Source of the DNA: GCA-2786165 sp964625775
Lineage (GTDB): Bacteria > Pseudomonadota > Gammaproteobacteria > Legionellales > Legionellaceae
Direction of reading: 5' to 3'
DNA length: 46,876 bases
Assembly: GCA_964625775.1 (NCBI GenBank)
Contig: CAZVEH010000017.1
Span: 1-46,876, forward strand
A model generated the notes under the pieces. It ran no database searches and was not told where the DNA came from. It worked only from the letters and a program-made list of their open reading frames with translations. The position numbers were made by a program, and so were the translations under genes. Positions 26,720 through 34,358 of this stretch are shown here, piece after piece. Position 1 is the first letter of the stretch, and each line of letters begins with the position of its first letter.

Positions 26720-27064
26720 TTATGCAACTTCGCGTGCATCTTTTGATTCTTTTTTCATCATGACAGATTCCACAGTGATGGCTTCTTTTTTCTTGATGAT
26801 TAAGTTTCTTAGAATTGCATCGTTGAATTTGAAAGCATTTTTCAATTCGTCTAACGACGTTTGATCACACTCAATATTCATCAAAATATAATGCGCCTTG
26901 TGCACATCTTGCATTGGATAAGCGAGTTGTCTTCTACCCCAATCTTCTTTGCGGTGAATCACGCCTTTGTGTTTATGGATGATCGCTTCATAGCGCTCTA
27001 CCATCGCTGGAACTTGTTCACTCTGATCAGGGTGAACCAAAAACACTACTTCATAATGTCTCAT
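26720..27064 (-). CDS. rpsF: 30S ribosomal protein S6
   Basis: The 114-residue product begins MRHYEVVFLVHPDQSEQVP and contains the KAHYILMNIEC strand and the NDAILRNLIIKK segment of S6. It ends in a short charged tail without the long glutamate run of E. coli. S6 binds S18 and the central domain of 16S rRNA. AAGGAT seven bases before the ATG is the ribosome site. It is the first gene of its operon; the 244 bases upstream (27065-27308) hold its promoter, with no other gene visible. Confidence 0.97.
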   Translation of the reverse strand: MRHYEVVFLVHPDQSEQVPAMVERYEAIIHKHKGVIHRKEDWGRRQLAYPMQDVHKAHYILMNIECDQTSLDELKNAFKFNDAILRNLIIKKKEAITVESVMMKKESKDAREVA

Positions 27065-27308
27065 GTTTGATCCTTATGGATAAAGCCTCCTTAAACAAAT
27101 AAGTAAGGCAAGGTTTTTTAAAAGCGTGCCATCATAACTTATTTTTAGACAAATTAAAACCTTATTTGTGAAGACAAGATCAAGAGTGACGTTAAATTAA
27201 ACTGTGAGTTGGGGTGGTGCAAAATGAAAAAAGCAGCTTAACTGAGTGTATACATTTACTAATAAAATCCTTCTTTGCGTGATCCTGTTAAAGGACAAAG
27301 AGTGGCAT

Positions 27309-28574
27309 CTAAGTTTTGTTTACAATCCTAGGGAGCTCCGACCACTGCGTGGTATAACGAGGTGAGCACATGCTAGAACGCATGGCATAAGCATGTTCAA
27401 ATCCTTCTGCAGCGAGCTTCAGCGTATTTTTGCCAAATTTATGATTGATTTGATCAAGTATCGTCATCAGAGCATTGATGTGATCTGCTTTTTCTTCTGA
27501 TGGCTGATCAAGGATATCCATCTGCTGATGATGTTTGTTCATCAACAGATCCGCACAAACACCTGCTTTTTTATAATGCATACCTGGTTTATAGATTTTT
27601 TTTAAACAATCTATCGCCGCGTGGGTTATCACGCGCAGATCATCCGTGGGTGTCATAAAAACATGCATCATTTGGTGTTGATATTGAGGTAAATCTTGGC
27701 GAAATCTATTCGTTACAATAAATACAGACAATTGTTTCACGCACGACTCCTGAAGGCGTAATTTTTGGTAGACTGTTCTAGCGTGCCTACTCACAGCTTG
27801 TATTAACGGATCTAAATCTGTTTGCATCTGGCCAAAGCTTCTAGAAGAAACGATGCTTTGGTGAGGCTCGGCGTCTCTGAGTACATGATGCACTGCAATA
27901 CCTTGTAATTCCATACCCGTATGAACCACGGGACGAGGAAACTGCTTTTTCAGTGTCAAAAGATCTAGAGCCGCAAGATCAGCAGCTGTTTTGATGGACT
28001 GAAGGGTTAGTTTTTTTTGCCATTGCCTACCAATCCCCCACACATCGCCAATTGCAATGCGCGCAAGCCACTGTCGTTGTTGACTGATATTAAACACAGG
28101 AATCTTGAGTTCTTTCTTACAAATATGATTGGCAATTTTTGCCAATGTTTTGGTTGGCCCAATACCAATAGACGTAGGCATGCCCGTGGATTTTAGGATT
28201 AATTTTTGCAATTTTTGGCAAAATAGATCATGTTCATGCGTGGGCATCTGGCGTAAATCTAGAAATGCCTCATCAATCGAGTATTGCTCCATGGCAGGCC
28301 ATTCTTGTGCAATCACCGACATGACTCGTTGAGATAAATCACCATAAAGCACATAATTAGAAGAAAAAACATGGATGCGATGACGATTACAAAGGGGTTT
28401 AATTTTAAAATAAGGCACCCCCATCGCAATATGGAGATCCTTGGCTTCATCAGAGCGCGCAATCACGCACCCATCATTGTTCGATAGGACAATGATGGGT
28501 GCGCTGCGTAAATCAGGCCTAAAAAGACGTTCACAACTTGCATAAAAATTATTACAATCGATGAGTGCGAACAT
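27309..28574 (-). CDS. umuC: DNA polymerase V catalytic subunit UmuC (Y family)
   Basis: From the ATG at 28572-28574 the 421-residue protein begins MFALIDCNNFYASCERLF, the first catalytic aspartate motif of Y-family polymerases. YSIDEAFLDL provides the second acidic pair, and GIGPTKTLAKIANHICK the fingers region. The C-terminal little-finger and UmuC-specific DUF4113 parts are complete. It copies damaged DNA during the SOS response as UmuD'2C. The start codon overlaps the umuD stop by one base (TAATG), so translation is coupled. The frame extends 13 codons further upstream inside umuD, which I reject. Confidence 0.96.
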   Translation of the reverse strand: MFALIDCNNFYASCERLFRPDLRSAPIIVLSNNDGCVIARSDEAKDLHIAMGVPYFKIKPLCNRHRIHVFSSNYVLYGDLSQRVMSVIAQEWPAMEQYSIDEAFLDLRQMPTHEHDLFCQKLQKLILKSTGMPTSIGIGPTKTLAKIANHICKKELKIPVFNISQQRQWLARIAIGDVWGIGRQWQKKLTLQSIKTAADLAALDLLTLKKQFPRPVVHTGMELQGIAVHHVLRDAEPHQSIVSSRSFGQMQTDLDPLIQAVSRHARTVYQKLRLQESCVKQLSVFIVTNRFRQDLPQYQHQMMHVFMTPTDDLRVITHAAIDCLKKIYKPGMHYKKAGVCADLLMNKHHQQMDILDQPSEEKADHINALMTILDQINHKFGKNTLKLAAEGFEHAYAMRSSMCSPRYTTQWSELPRIVNKT

Positions 28575-29110
28575 TATTCCGCCTGATGAATCACATGAGT
28601 CACCACCCCCCAAATCACAAGATCTTGTTGCTCTGTAATATCAATGGGCAAGTATGCGTCATTTTCTGGTAACAATTGGACACATCCGTTTTGCCGAGAT
28701 AACCGTTTGACCGTGAGCTCTCCATCAATCGCCGCGATCACTATCTTGCCATGAATGGCGTCTATGCTTTTATCAACAATCAGCATATCTCCCGAACGAA
28801 TACCTGCATTTGTCATAGAATCCCCTGAAGCAATCACAAAAAATGTGGCTGCCGGGTGTTTGATAAGATGTGCGTTTAAATCAAGATGCATTTCTATATC
28901 ATCAGCCGCAGGAGAAGGAAATCCTGCTGGTACTCGGCTCGTAAACAAAGGCCGCGCATAAATAGGCTCATCCGTTGTCAGCCAATTTTTTATGGCATCC
29001 ACTTTGGATATAGGGACTCTAATGGCTTTGGTGGACTCGCCCCAGGTATTACTACCTTTGGGTCGTCCAGAACCTATTCGTTTTCCACCCGCGCCCATGG
29101 TAAAATCCAT
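28574..29110 (-). CDS. umuD: UmuD: LexA-like self-cleaving subunit of polymerase V
   Basis: The 178-residue protein has the S24 peptidase features: cleavage site A62-G63 within VPAGFPSPAADD, nucleophile S98 in ASGDSM and lysine K135 in TVKRL. RecA-stimulated self-cleavage would give UmuD'. It is longer than E. coli UmuD (139), the extra part being an N-terminal extension with KRIGSGRPKGS, a glycine-arginine-proline motif like an AT-hook, followed by STKAIRVP; such extended UmuD forms exist in Legionella and in plasmid systems. The ATG at 29108-29110 lacks a clear ribosome site; a second ATG lies four codons on. A palindrome sits just upstream. Confidence 0.95.
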   Translation of the reverse strand: MDFTMGAGGKRIGSGRPKGSNTWGESTKAIRVPISKVDAIKNWLTTDEPIYARPLFTSRVPAGFPSPAADDIEMHLDLNAHLIKHPAATFFVIASGDSMTNAGIRSGDMLIVDKSIDAIHGKIVIAAIDGELTVKRLSRQNGCVQLLPENDAYLPIDITEQQDLVIWGVVTHVIHQAE

Positions 29111-29117
29111 TATGATA

Positions 29118-29127
29118 TATGTACATA
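29118..29127. promoter_or_regulatory. Palindrome upstream of umuD, possible operator
   Basis: TATGTACATA is a perfect ten-base palindrome only seven bases before the umuD start, where a repressor would block transcription or initiation. It is not the E. coli LexA box (CTG-N10-CAG). Function unproven. Confidence 0.3.
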
Positions 29128-29200
29128 ATTCAAATGATAGCTGAAATATTTGTTTTGTAAAGAGCCATGAGAGTCAAAAAATCCACATACAAGCAAAACG

Positions 29201-29217
29201 GTAACTCCCCACGTCAT
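29201..29217. repeat. Dispersed repeat, partial copy
   Basis: GTAACTCCCCACGTCAT repeats the start of the unit at 46821 exactly and matches the reverse complement of 32575-32590 with one change. It lies between umuD and the IS5-type element. Confidence 0.6.
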
Positions 29218-29268
29218 GTATGGACCCCGCCCTGGTTGTCAAGGATTGAATTACAACTGTAGTACTAG

Positions 29269-29413
29269 GCAACGTCCCTAAAGTTTTTTTCAGTATTCTC
29301 AACCTTAATTTGAACACGGATTACTCAGATTACTTCGAACTGCCCCCTCTCCCGCGCTAGGAATTTGAGTAATATGATAATGTCTGTTCGCGGGATGAGG
29401 GTTGGGGAGAGGG
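29269..29413. repeat. Left long inverted repeat of the IS5-type derivative
   Basis: From GCAACGTCCCTAAAG onward it matches the reverse complement of 30133-30274 with roughly ten differences. It ends just before the transposase start, so the repeat includes the promoter and ribosome-site region. Confidence 0.85.
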
Positions 29414-29414
29414 A

Positions 29415-29802
29415 ATGTCACGGATGGTCATTGACGACGAGATGTGGTCTCGTTTAAAAAAATTGCTTCCAAAACCCAAAGGGCGTCATGGCAATGATGA
29501 TCGCTTGTTTATTGAGGCAATCTGTTGGATGCTTCGAACTGGAGCGGCATGGCGTGATTTACCACCGGCTTATGGTAATTGGAAAAGTGTTTACAATCGT
29601 TATAACAACTGGTCGAAAAGGGGTTATATCACCGCAATATTGGCGGAGTTAAAAAAAAGATGGCGATAAAGAAAGAAACATTGTTGAGCTATTTTTTCAG
29701 AAAATTAAGCGCTATAGAAGGATTGCTACAAGGTATGATAAAACAGCCAGAATGTACCTCACTGAAATTATGTTTGTGAGTATACTATTAGTTTTAAAGT
29801 AG
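29415..29802 (+). pseudogene. IS5-family transposase, core deleted
   Basis: From the ATG at 29415 (GAGAGGGA directly upstream), 84 residues give the N-terminal DUF4096 domain: WSRLKKLLP, DDRLFIEAICWMLRTGAAWR, DLPPAYGNWKSVYNRYNNW. A stop follows at 29667-29669. In another frame the sequence then reads RNIVELFFQKIKRYRRIAT and RYDKTARMYLTEIMF, the C-terminal end of the same family, up to a stop at 29800-29802. The DDE catalytic middle is missing. The two halves are joined by a deletion with a frameshift. Confidence 0.85.
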
Positions 29803-30129
29803 AGCAGTTATGATGACTTCGAGGATCGATGACGTTTGCTGAAAAACATCATGATTCCAAAAACGCAACTCTTTAAACCGATGTGCCATTAGCCACTCAG
29901 TACGCTTTGTATCGTAAATTTGATTGTCCATGTGTTGACCACCATCAAGCTCGATAATCAGTCGTTTTTCAAGACAGACAAAATCAACAATGTAAGTGCC
30001 TATTGGTACCTGTCTCTTAAATTTAAATCCGAGTCTATTTGCTCGAAGATGATACCAAAGATGCCGTTCAGCATCAGTGCTGTTTTTTCGTAAATCGCGA
30101 GCACGTTGTCTTAGTATAGCTTTTTCGAT
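29794..30129 (-). pseudogene. DUF559 (Vsr-like) endonuclease-domain gene, start codon apparently lost
   Basis: The minus strand encodes about 111 residues typical of DUF559: RQRARDLRKNSTDAERHLW, then LGFKFKRQVPIGTYIVDFVC, then RLIIELDGGQH and LRFWNHDVF. These small proteins have a very-short-patch-repair-like endonuclease fold; their role is unknown. Family members usually start M-E-K; here the matching codon is ATC at 30127-30129 after a good GGGAGGGA ribosome site, and the next ATG lies inside the fold. I infer a mutated start; rare initiation at AUC cannot be excluded. The rest of the frame is intact. The gene begins at the edge of the right inverted repeat. Confidence 0.75.
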
Positions 30130-30132
30130 TTC

Positions 30133-30274
30133 CCTCCCCCCAACCCTCTCCCGCGAAGGACATTATCATACTACTCAAATCCCTAGCGCGGTAGAGGGGG
30201 CAGTTCGAAGTAATCTGAATAATCCGTGCTCAAATTAAGGTTGAGAATACTGAAAAAAACTTTAGGGACGTTGC
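30133..30274. repeat. Right long inverted repeat of the IS5-type derivative
   Basis: Reverse complement of 29269-29413, with about ten differences. Its inner edge supplies the ribosome site of the DUF559 gene just as the left copy supplies that of the transposase. Confidence 0.85.
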
Positions 30275-30450
30275 GTAGATACTTTAACAATGAAAGCTGG
30301 ATCAGAGCCAGCATCAAGCATTGCTTTGGCAATCTCGACTTTACTATCTAAACGCCCTTTTTCCTCAATACGCTCAGCTAATGTCATAAGTTCCTTACTT
30401 GCTTGTGTATGCCTTAATAACACATCCTGGATCCATCTGGGCGTTTGGAT
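30275..30450 (-). pseudogene. Rpn-family nuclease/transposase, C-terminal remnant
   Basis: The open minus-strand frame ends with MTLAERIEEKGRLDSKVEIA followed by KAMLDAGSDPAFIVKVST, the usual tail of Rpn (PD-(D/E)XK, YhgA-like) recombination-promoting proteins. It is cut exactly where the IS5-type repeat begins, and the large N-terminal nuclease part is absent upstream. Non-functional fragment. Confidence 0.55.
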
Positions 30451-30489
30451 TCAAAGACAGATATGATTCTCAATTTAAATTTGGATGTC

Positions 30490-32199
30490 CTAAACACGGA
30501 ACGTAACGATTTCATCTAATTCCGAATCTTCAGTATCAGAATAATTTGAATCTGGATCAGATTCCTTGCCAGAGCCATATCCTGATTTTAAATCAAAATA
30601 CATACGAGATCTGCCTTCTATAACACACCCTTTATTATTGCTTTGTTTAAACGTATCGCTAAAAACTTTCCATCCTGATAGATTAGATATGATTTGATTG
30701 TAAAGATTATTTATTGCAAGTAATTTTTCCATCATAACGTCGAAATAGTCGATGGTTTCTTTGCCTGTAACCGCGCCATAATAAGCTCGATGTTGAGCAT
30801 TATCTAAACCGTTTCGCATGCTTGCACCCCAAAAATCGGCAAAAGAGATTTGTCCTTCCAATAGCAAGGATAAACTACGAGACTGAGCAATAGCGACGGG
30901 AAAATCATCGCTACGCTGTGCGAGTGCTCGTTTACGTTCATTCAAATCGGGGTATGTATAAATATGCCCATCTTCAGTTCTATATAGCCTAACTAATACT
31001 TCAACAGTTGTAATTAGAAAAAGAAGAGCATTCAGTAAATGAAGATTATTTTTAGTGCGTTCGTCAGAGGGTTCTGCCGTTTCTCTATCTGAATCGATTT
31101 TAATGTTTTGATATTTGTTTAGATCGGTATGAGTAAAAGGGATAAGTTGGGTCAAATTTCGGTTTATTAGACGCAGAAACTGCGCCTGTCTCTCATCATG
31201 AGTAGCAGCACCTCTATCCCATGTTGGCTTAGTAAAATTGTTAAGTCTTGTTTCTAATCCTGCTCCATACGCAATATCATGCTCAAGTTTAGGAACGACT
31301 TGCATCGAAAAATTTCCTTGCTGTCTGGTAGCAAAAGAGTTTTCCCTAGTCAATTTTATTTTAGTAATACCTATTTTAAAGGTAAGTTCTGGCATATGTC
31401 CTTGCTCAGACATAATTTTTGCTAAAGCAATAATAAAGCTTCGTCTGGGTAATCCATCCACTGCAATTGGAGTTGTTTGGCGGCTATCTTGATGATTCTT
31501 TATTCTTGTATATATCTCAAAAGAACGTTTGTTCTGATTTAAGGGCATCCCAATTCTAAAAAACCTTTGAGTCACTTGCCGTTGCCATTTGTATTCAAAT
31601 TTATTCGCCCGCGCTTTGTTAGGAAATCTATATAAGGATACTTGACGGCTTTCTTTATCTTGCCCTGCTCTCACAATTTTACCCTTATAGGGATCAATTG
31701 CCGCTTTTTTGAAATTTTCAACCAATAGATCTTCAGTCGAGGACTGAAGTTTTTCTCGTATAAGATTTATTAATGAATCCGGAGCACCCATGTTTTCAGC
31801 AAATATCAATATGGATTCTTTTTTTTCTTTCCACGAGCTCCACTCACTCCACTCGTTACAATCTGAGTCAGTGATAAGTGGGCCATGGGCATCTTCTTTG
31901 AAAGTTCTTATTCTAAATCGCGCTTGCTTTATATATGGGATATCATTAAATAACGTGTTAATTAAAACTACAGCCGCATCAAAATTTTGAGCTGAGAGTG
32001 CATGGTGAATTAGGCTTTCTTCGTAATTGGTTTCATATTCTTTCTGAGTACGGGATACGCCATCTGCACCACGATAATTATGAGACCGTTTATAAGTATA
32101 ATCCAAATCAAAGCCAAAACGACTGATATCTGGCACTTTCCCTTCCGAAATAATACTTTGAGCCTGTTCAAAAGTTATTTGTTCGCTAATATTTTCCAT
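30490..32199 (-). CDS. Large protein of unknown function, acidic C-terminus
   Basis: I recognise no family. The 569-residue product (from the ATG at 32197-32199; a TTG six codons earlier at 32215-32217 also opens the frame, and neither has a clear ribosome site) is soluble and lacks a signal peptide. A short N-terminal segment around EESLIHHALSAQNFDAAVVL looks like one ankyrin-type helix pair. The last 35 residues are rich in D, E, S and Y and end DTEDSELDEIVTFRV, similar in character to the glutamate-rich tails that some Legionella type IV effectors use for secretion. That function is inference only. It stands alone between transposon scars, in A/T-rich sequence. Confidence 0.65.
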   Translation of the reverse strand: MENISEQITFEQAQSIISEGKVPDISRFGFDLDYTYKRSHNYRGADGVSRTQKEYETNYEESLIHHALSAQNFDAAVVLINTLFNDIPYIKQARFRIRTFKEDAHGPLITDSDCNEWSEWSSWKEKKESILIFAENMGAPDSLINLIREKLQSSTEDLLVENFKKAAIDPYKGKIVRAGQDKESRQVSLYRFPNKARANKFEYKWQRQVTQRFFRIGMPLNQNKRSFEIYTRIKNHQDSRQTTPIAVDGLPRRSFIIALAKIMSEQGHMPELTFKIGITKIKLTRENSFATRQQGNFSMQVVPKLEHDIAYGAGLETRLNNFTKPTWDRGAATHDERQAQFLRLINRNLTQLIPFTHTDLNKYQNIKIDSDRETAEPSDERTKNNLHLLNALLFLITTVEVLVRLYRTEDGHIYTYPDLNERKRALAQRSDDFPVAIAQSRSLSLLLEGQISFADFWGASMRNGLDNAQHRAYYGAVTGKETIDYFDVMMEKLLAINNLYNQIISNLSGWKVFSDTFKQSNNKGCVIEGRSRMYFDLKSGYGSGKESDPDSNYSDTEDSELDEIVTFRV

Positions 32200-32439
32200 G
32201 GGATTGTATTCATTCAAAAAATAGAGGTTTGCATTATAAATCTGATAAATTTATACGTCCATGACATATTTCCCATAGAAAAATCATCACAAACGCACAA
32301 TGAATCTGCGCTCAAAATAAAGAAAACATCCAAAAGTCTGAGCCAATTCATCAATACCTTGAGTCATAGTTTATCTCTTTATCAATGCCTATCTGAAAAT
32401 AAGCAGATTATATACTACGACTAATGACACAAAATTATT

Positions 32440-32525
32440 TACAGACCCCCGTTTTAGTCGCTGTCACATGCAACCATTGTGTTTTTCCTGCCACGCGAAA
32501 CCCTGATTCATCCAGGTTTTTTACA
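32440..32525 (-). pseudogene. IS66 transposase, internal fragment
   Basis: The minus strand reads NLDESGFRVAGKTQWLHVTA, the first catalytic aspartate region of an IS66 transposase, related to but not identical with the fragment in 14991-15683. Nothing else of the element is visible. The rest of the 548-base gap (32200-32747) holds the dispersed repeat at 32554 and no convincing gene. Confidence 0.7.
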
Positions 32526-32553
32526 TTAACTTAATACGTGCCGCTTGCTGGAG

Positions 32554-32591
32554 ATCCCTCTCTTCGCTCGGGATGACGCGGGGAGTTACGC
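32554..32591. repeat. Dispersed repeat, full copy, inverted orientation
   Basis: The reverse complement of this stretch begins GCGTAACTCCCCGCGTCATC and ends with AGGGAT, matching 46821-46858 with a few differences. Such units around CATCCCGAGC are a scattered repeat in this genome. Confidence 0.65.
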
Positions 32592-32747
32592 AAAACGTAA
32601 CAATAGAAATAGATATTTTGCGTCAAGTGCCTGTCTCAGGGTACAACACGCGGGACAACCTAACCGCTGAGCATATTGCAGAAAATCATGAGGATTACTC
32701 TACCGATGACATCACTTACGCAACTCATGATAGGGACGCATCAAGAC

Positions 32748-33116
32748 TTATCTAAAAGACAGGGTATCGTTTGCCTGTACCAATCCAGACAATAAGATCA
32801 AGCCCGTATCTACTGTTCTCACTGTCAAATGAATCGTGTTATGACATGCTATCCACATTGCATTACAGTGTAATTGGCTTGTGTTCCCCCCACAAGTTCT
32901 TACAGTCGCCAAAGAAATGCTTTGTTGAGCCGTATCAGGTTTTATAATAATCGTTTGCAATACCTCTTCGCTATCCGGATAAACCCCACTGATTTCAAGG
33001 GCTTGTTCACCGTTATTTGTGATATATAGGGCATGACAATGACTCGACAAAGCCAAGGCTTGGGGAATCTGAGCAGACAAGAAGCCGATAAAGAGTAGTG
33101 ATCTTAAGAGTGACAT
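32748..33116 (-). CDS. Small secreted cysteine-containing protein, unknown
   Basis: The 122-residue product has a signal peptide (cleavage near QALALS, residue 23) and a mature part with four cysteines (SHCHALY, RTCGGN, LHCNAMW, IACHNT), so one or two disulfides are likely in the periplasm or outside. The pattern of short beta strands with ITNNGEQALEISGVYP suggests an immunoglobulin-like sandwich. It lies downstream of panD and the prepilin genes on the same strand, but the gaps are 180 bases or more, so membership in the pilus group is uncertain. No family recognised. Confidence 0.6.
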   Translation of the reverse strand: MSLLRSLLFIGFLSAQIPQALALSSHCHALYITNNGEQALEISGVYPDSEEVLQTIIIKPDTAQQSISLATVRTCGGNTSQLHCNAMWIACHNTIHLTVRTVDTGLILLSGLVQANDTLSFR

Positions 33117-33298
33117 GGATAGCTCCTATTTGTGCTCAATTATTATACATAAACTCATCAGCTCGATCAAGGCATCCCTCCGCCCCAAGCGGCCCAACAC
33201 GTTCTCGAAACACCGCATGACCAGGGCAACTCGCACAGCGCGTCATCTATTTTGGGTCTTTGACAGAAACTTGGCGTTCGAATACTCATTTAACAGGC

Positions 33299-33700
33299 TC
33301 AAGCCATTTCAATTGTTGTGTCAGATGCTTCTTCAAGACGCTGAGTATGTTTTATTTTATAGTCGTTATTCTGGTCTAAAAATAAAACGGTCGGCTCCCA
33401 ATGACTGAGCTCATGAGTATCAAACTCCGCATAAGCGCAAATAATCACTCGGTCACCGATATTTACCAAATGGGCACAAGCACCATTGGCACACATCATT
33501 CTAGAGTTACGTGGTGCTTTGATCGCATAAGTGATAAATCGCTGCCCATTCGTAATGTTCAACACATGAATTTGTTCATTTTCTTGAATACCAGAGACTT
33601 GAAGCAACTCCTCATCAATACTAAAAGATCCTTCATAGTTTAGATCCGCTTGGGTAACTGTAGCTTGATGTAGTTTTGCGTATAAAAAAGTTCTTTTCAT
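33299..33700 (-). CDS. panD: Aspartate 1-decarboxylase
   Basis: The product has 133 residues from the ATG at 33698-33700, chosen because AAGGAA lies eight bases upstream and because this gives the usual start MKRTFLYAKLHQATVTQADL. Self-processing at G24-S25 in YEGSFSIDE creates the pyruvoyl cofactor. ITYAI (tyrosine near position 58) and MCANGACAH complete the active site. It makes beta-alanine for pantothenate and coenzyme A. The frame extends seven codons upstream. Standard length with a short extra C-terminal tail. The gene is somewhat isolated, downstream of the prepilin genes. Confidence 0.96.
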   Translation of the reverse strand: MKRTFLYAKLHQATVTQADLNYEGSFSIDEELLQVSGIQENEQIHVLNITNGQRFITYAIKAPRNSRMMCANGACAHLVNIGDRVIICAYAEFDTHELSHWEPTVLFLDQNNDYKIKHTQRLEEASDTTIEMA

Positions 33701-33860
33701 AGTCTTATTTCCTTGATTCATAAGCTGATCTGAATAACCACCACTGTGTCATTTAATATGAACAGGACCTACTCAGGGGGCCTAATTTTAATACATTGCG
33801 CTTTTCACAACAAGGAACGCATTGAATATTCAACAAAAATTGCGATTGATGGTGTACCTA

Positions 33861-34358
33861 TCAAAGATACCGCCAAGTCAATACGCCGAGGCGAACCACA
33901 GTCACATCTGTGTCTGGACAAGGTTCTTGCGGGCCTAGCGTTGCAATCCTTATTTGAATCATATGGTGTTTCCAATGCATATCCATGACCGACAACAACC
34001 AATGATGCGTACTCCCGCCTTCTTTTGATCGGGCTGATTTGACACAAGCCAGGATCCCTAGATCAGTGACACCGTATCGATATGTTGTGTCGAACACGCA
34101 TCCAGAATGCAATGTATCCACACGCCATGGATGATCTTCTTTTACAGAGATCACGCATTGCTTTGCAGGATGACGCGCAAACTCATGGGCCAAGTGATCT
34201 GCCGCATCCTCGAGACGTGCTGCGCGTTCTTCATAGCGATGCCATTGATAATGGCGTTTGAGTGATAACGTTATCAATCGCATATTTGCAAGCACCAATA
34301 AAGATAAAACACTCATCATGAACATGACGGTCATCAATACAAACCCTCGATGCGTCAT
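33861..34358 (-). CDS. PilX-like type IV pilus minor pilin
   Basis: The 165-residue product begins MTHRGFVLMTVMFMMSVLSL, a prepilin leader cut after the glycine followed by a hydrophobic helix. The usual glutamate at position 5 of the mature protein is absent, as in PilX/GspK-type subunits that cap the tip complex. The rest is a globular domain with three cysteines or more and no clear similarity by eye. Its ATG overlaps the stop of the fused pilV/pilW-like gene by four bases, so the two are translated together. No pilY1 or pilE is seen in the window. Confidence 0.65.
   Translation of the reverse strand: MTHRGFVLMTVMFMMSVLSLLVLANMRLITLSLKRHYQWHRYEERAARLEDAADHLAHEFARHPAKQCVISVKEDHPWRVDTLHSGCVFDTTYRYGVTDLGILACVKSARSKEGGSTHHWLLSVMDMHWKHHMIQIRIATLGPQEPCPDTDVTVVRLGVLTWRYL

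Larger units (their letters stand above)
29269..30274. mobile_element. IS5-type derivative with long inverted repeats carrying a DUF559 gene
   Basis: About 1 kb is framed by inverted repeats of roughly 142-145 bases that differ at about ten positions. Inside are a plus-strand transposase reduced to its two ends and, facing it, a DUF559 nuclease-like gene. The transposase has no DDE core, so movement would need an enzyme from elsewhere. The minus-strand sequence right next to it (30275-30450) is the end of an Rpn-type gene, suggesting insertion into it. Confidence 0.75.

Noticed and set aside
28575..28613. Longer N-terminus for UmuC.
   Set aside because: The family begins at MFALIDCNNFYASC, and the TAATG overlap with umuD supports the shorter start.
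32573..32755. Plus-strand frame of 60 residues.
   Set aside because: Its start lies within the dispersed repeat, it has no ribosome site and no recognisable motif.
33746..33988. Plus-strand frame of 80 residues upstream of panD.
   Set aside because: It overlaps the pilX-like gene on the other strand and shows no motif or ribosome site.
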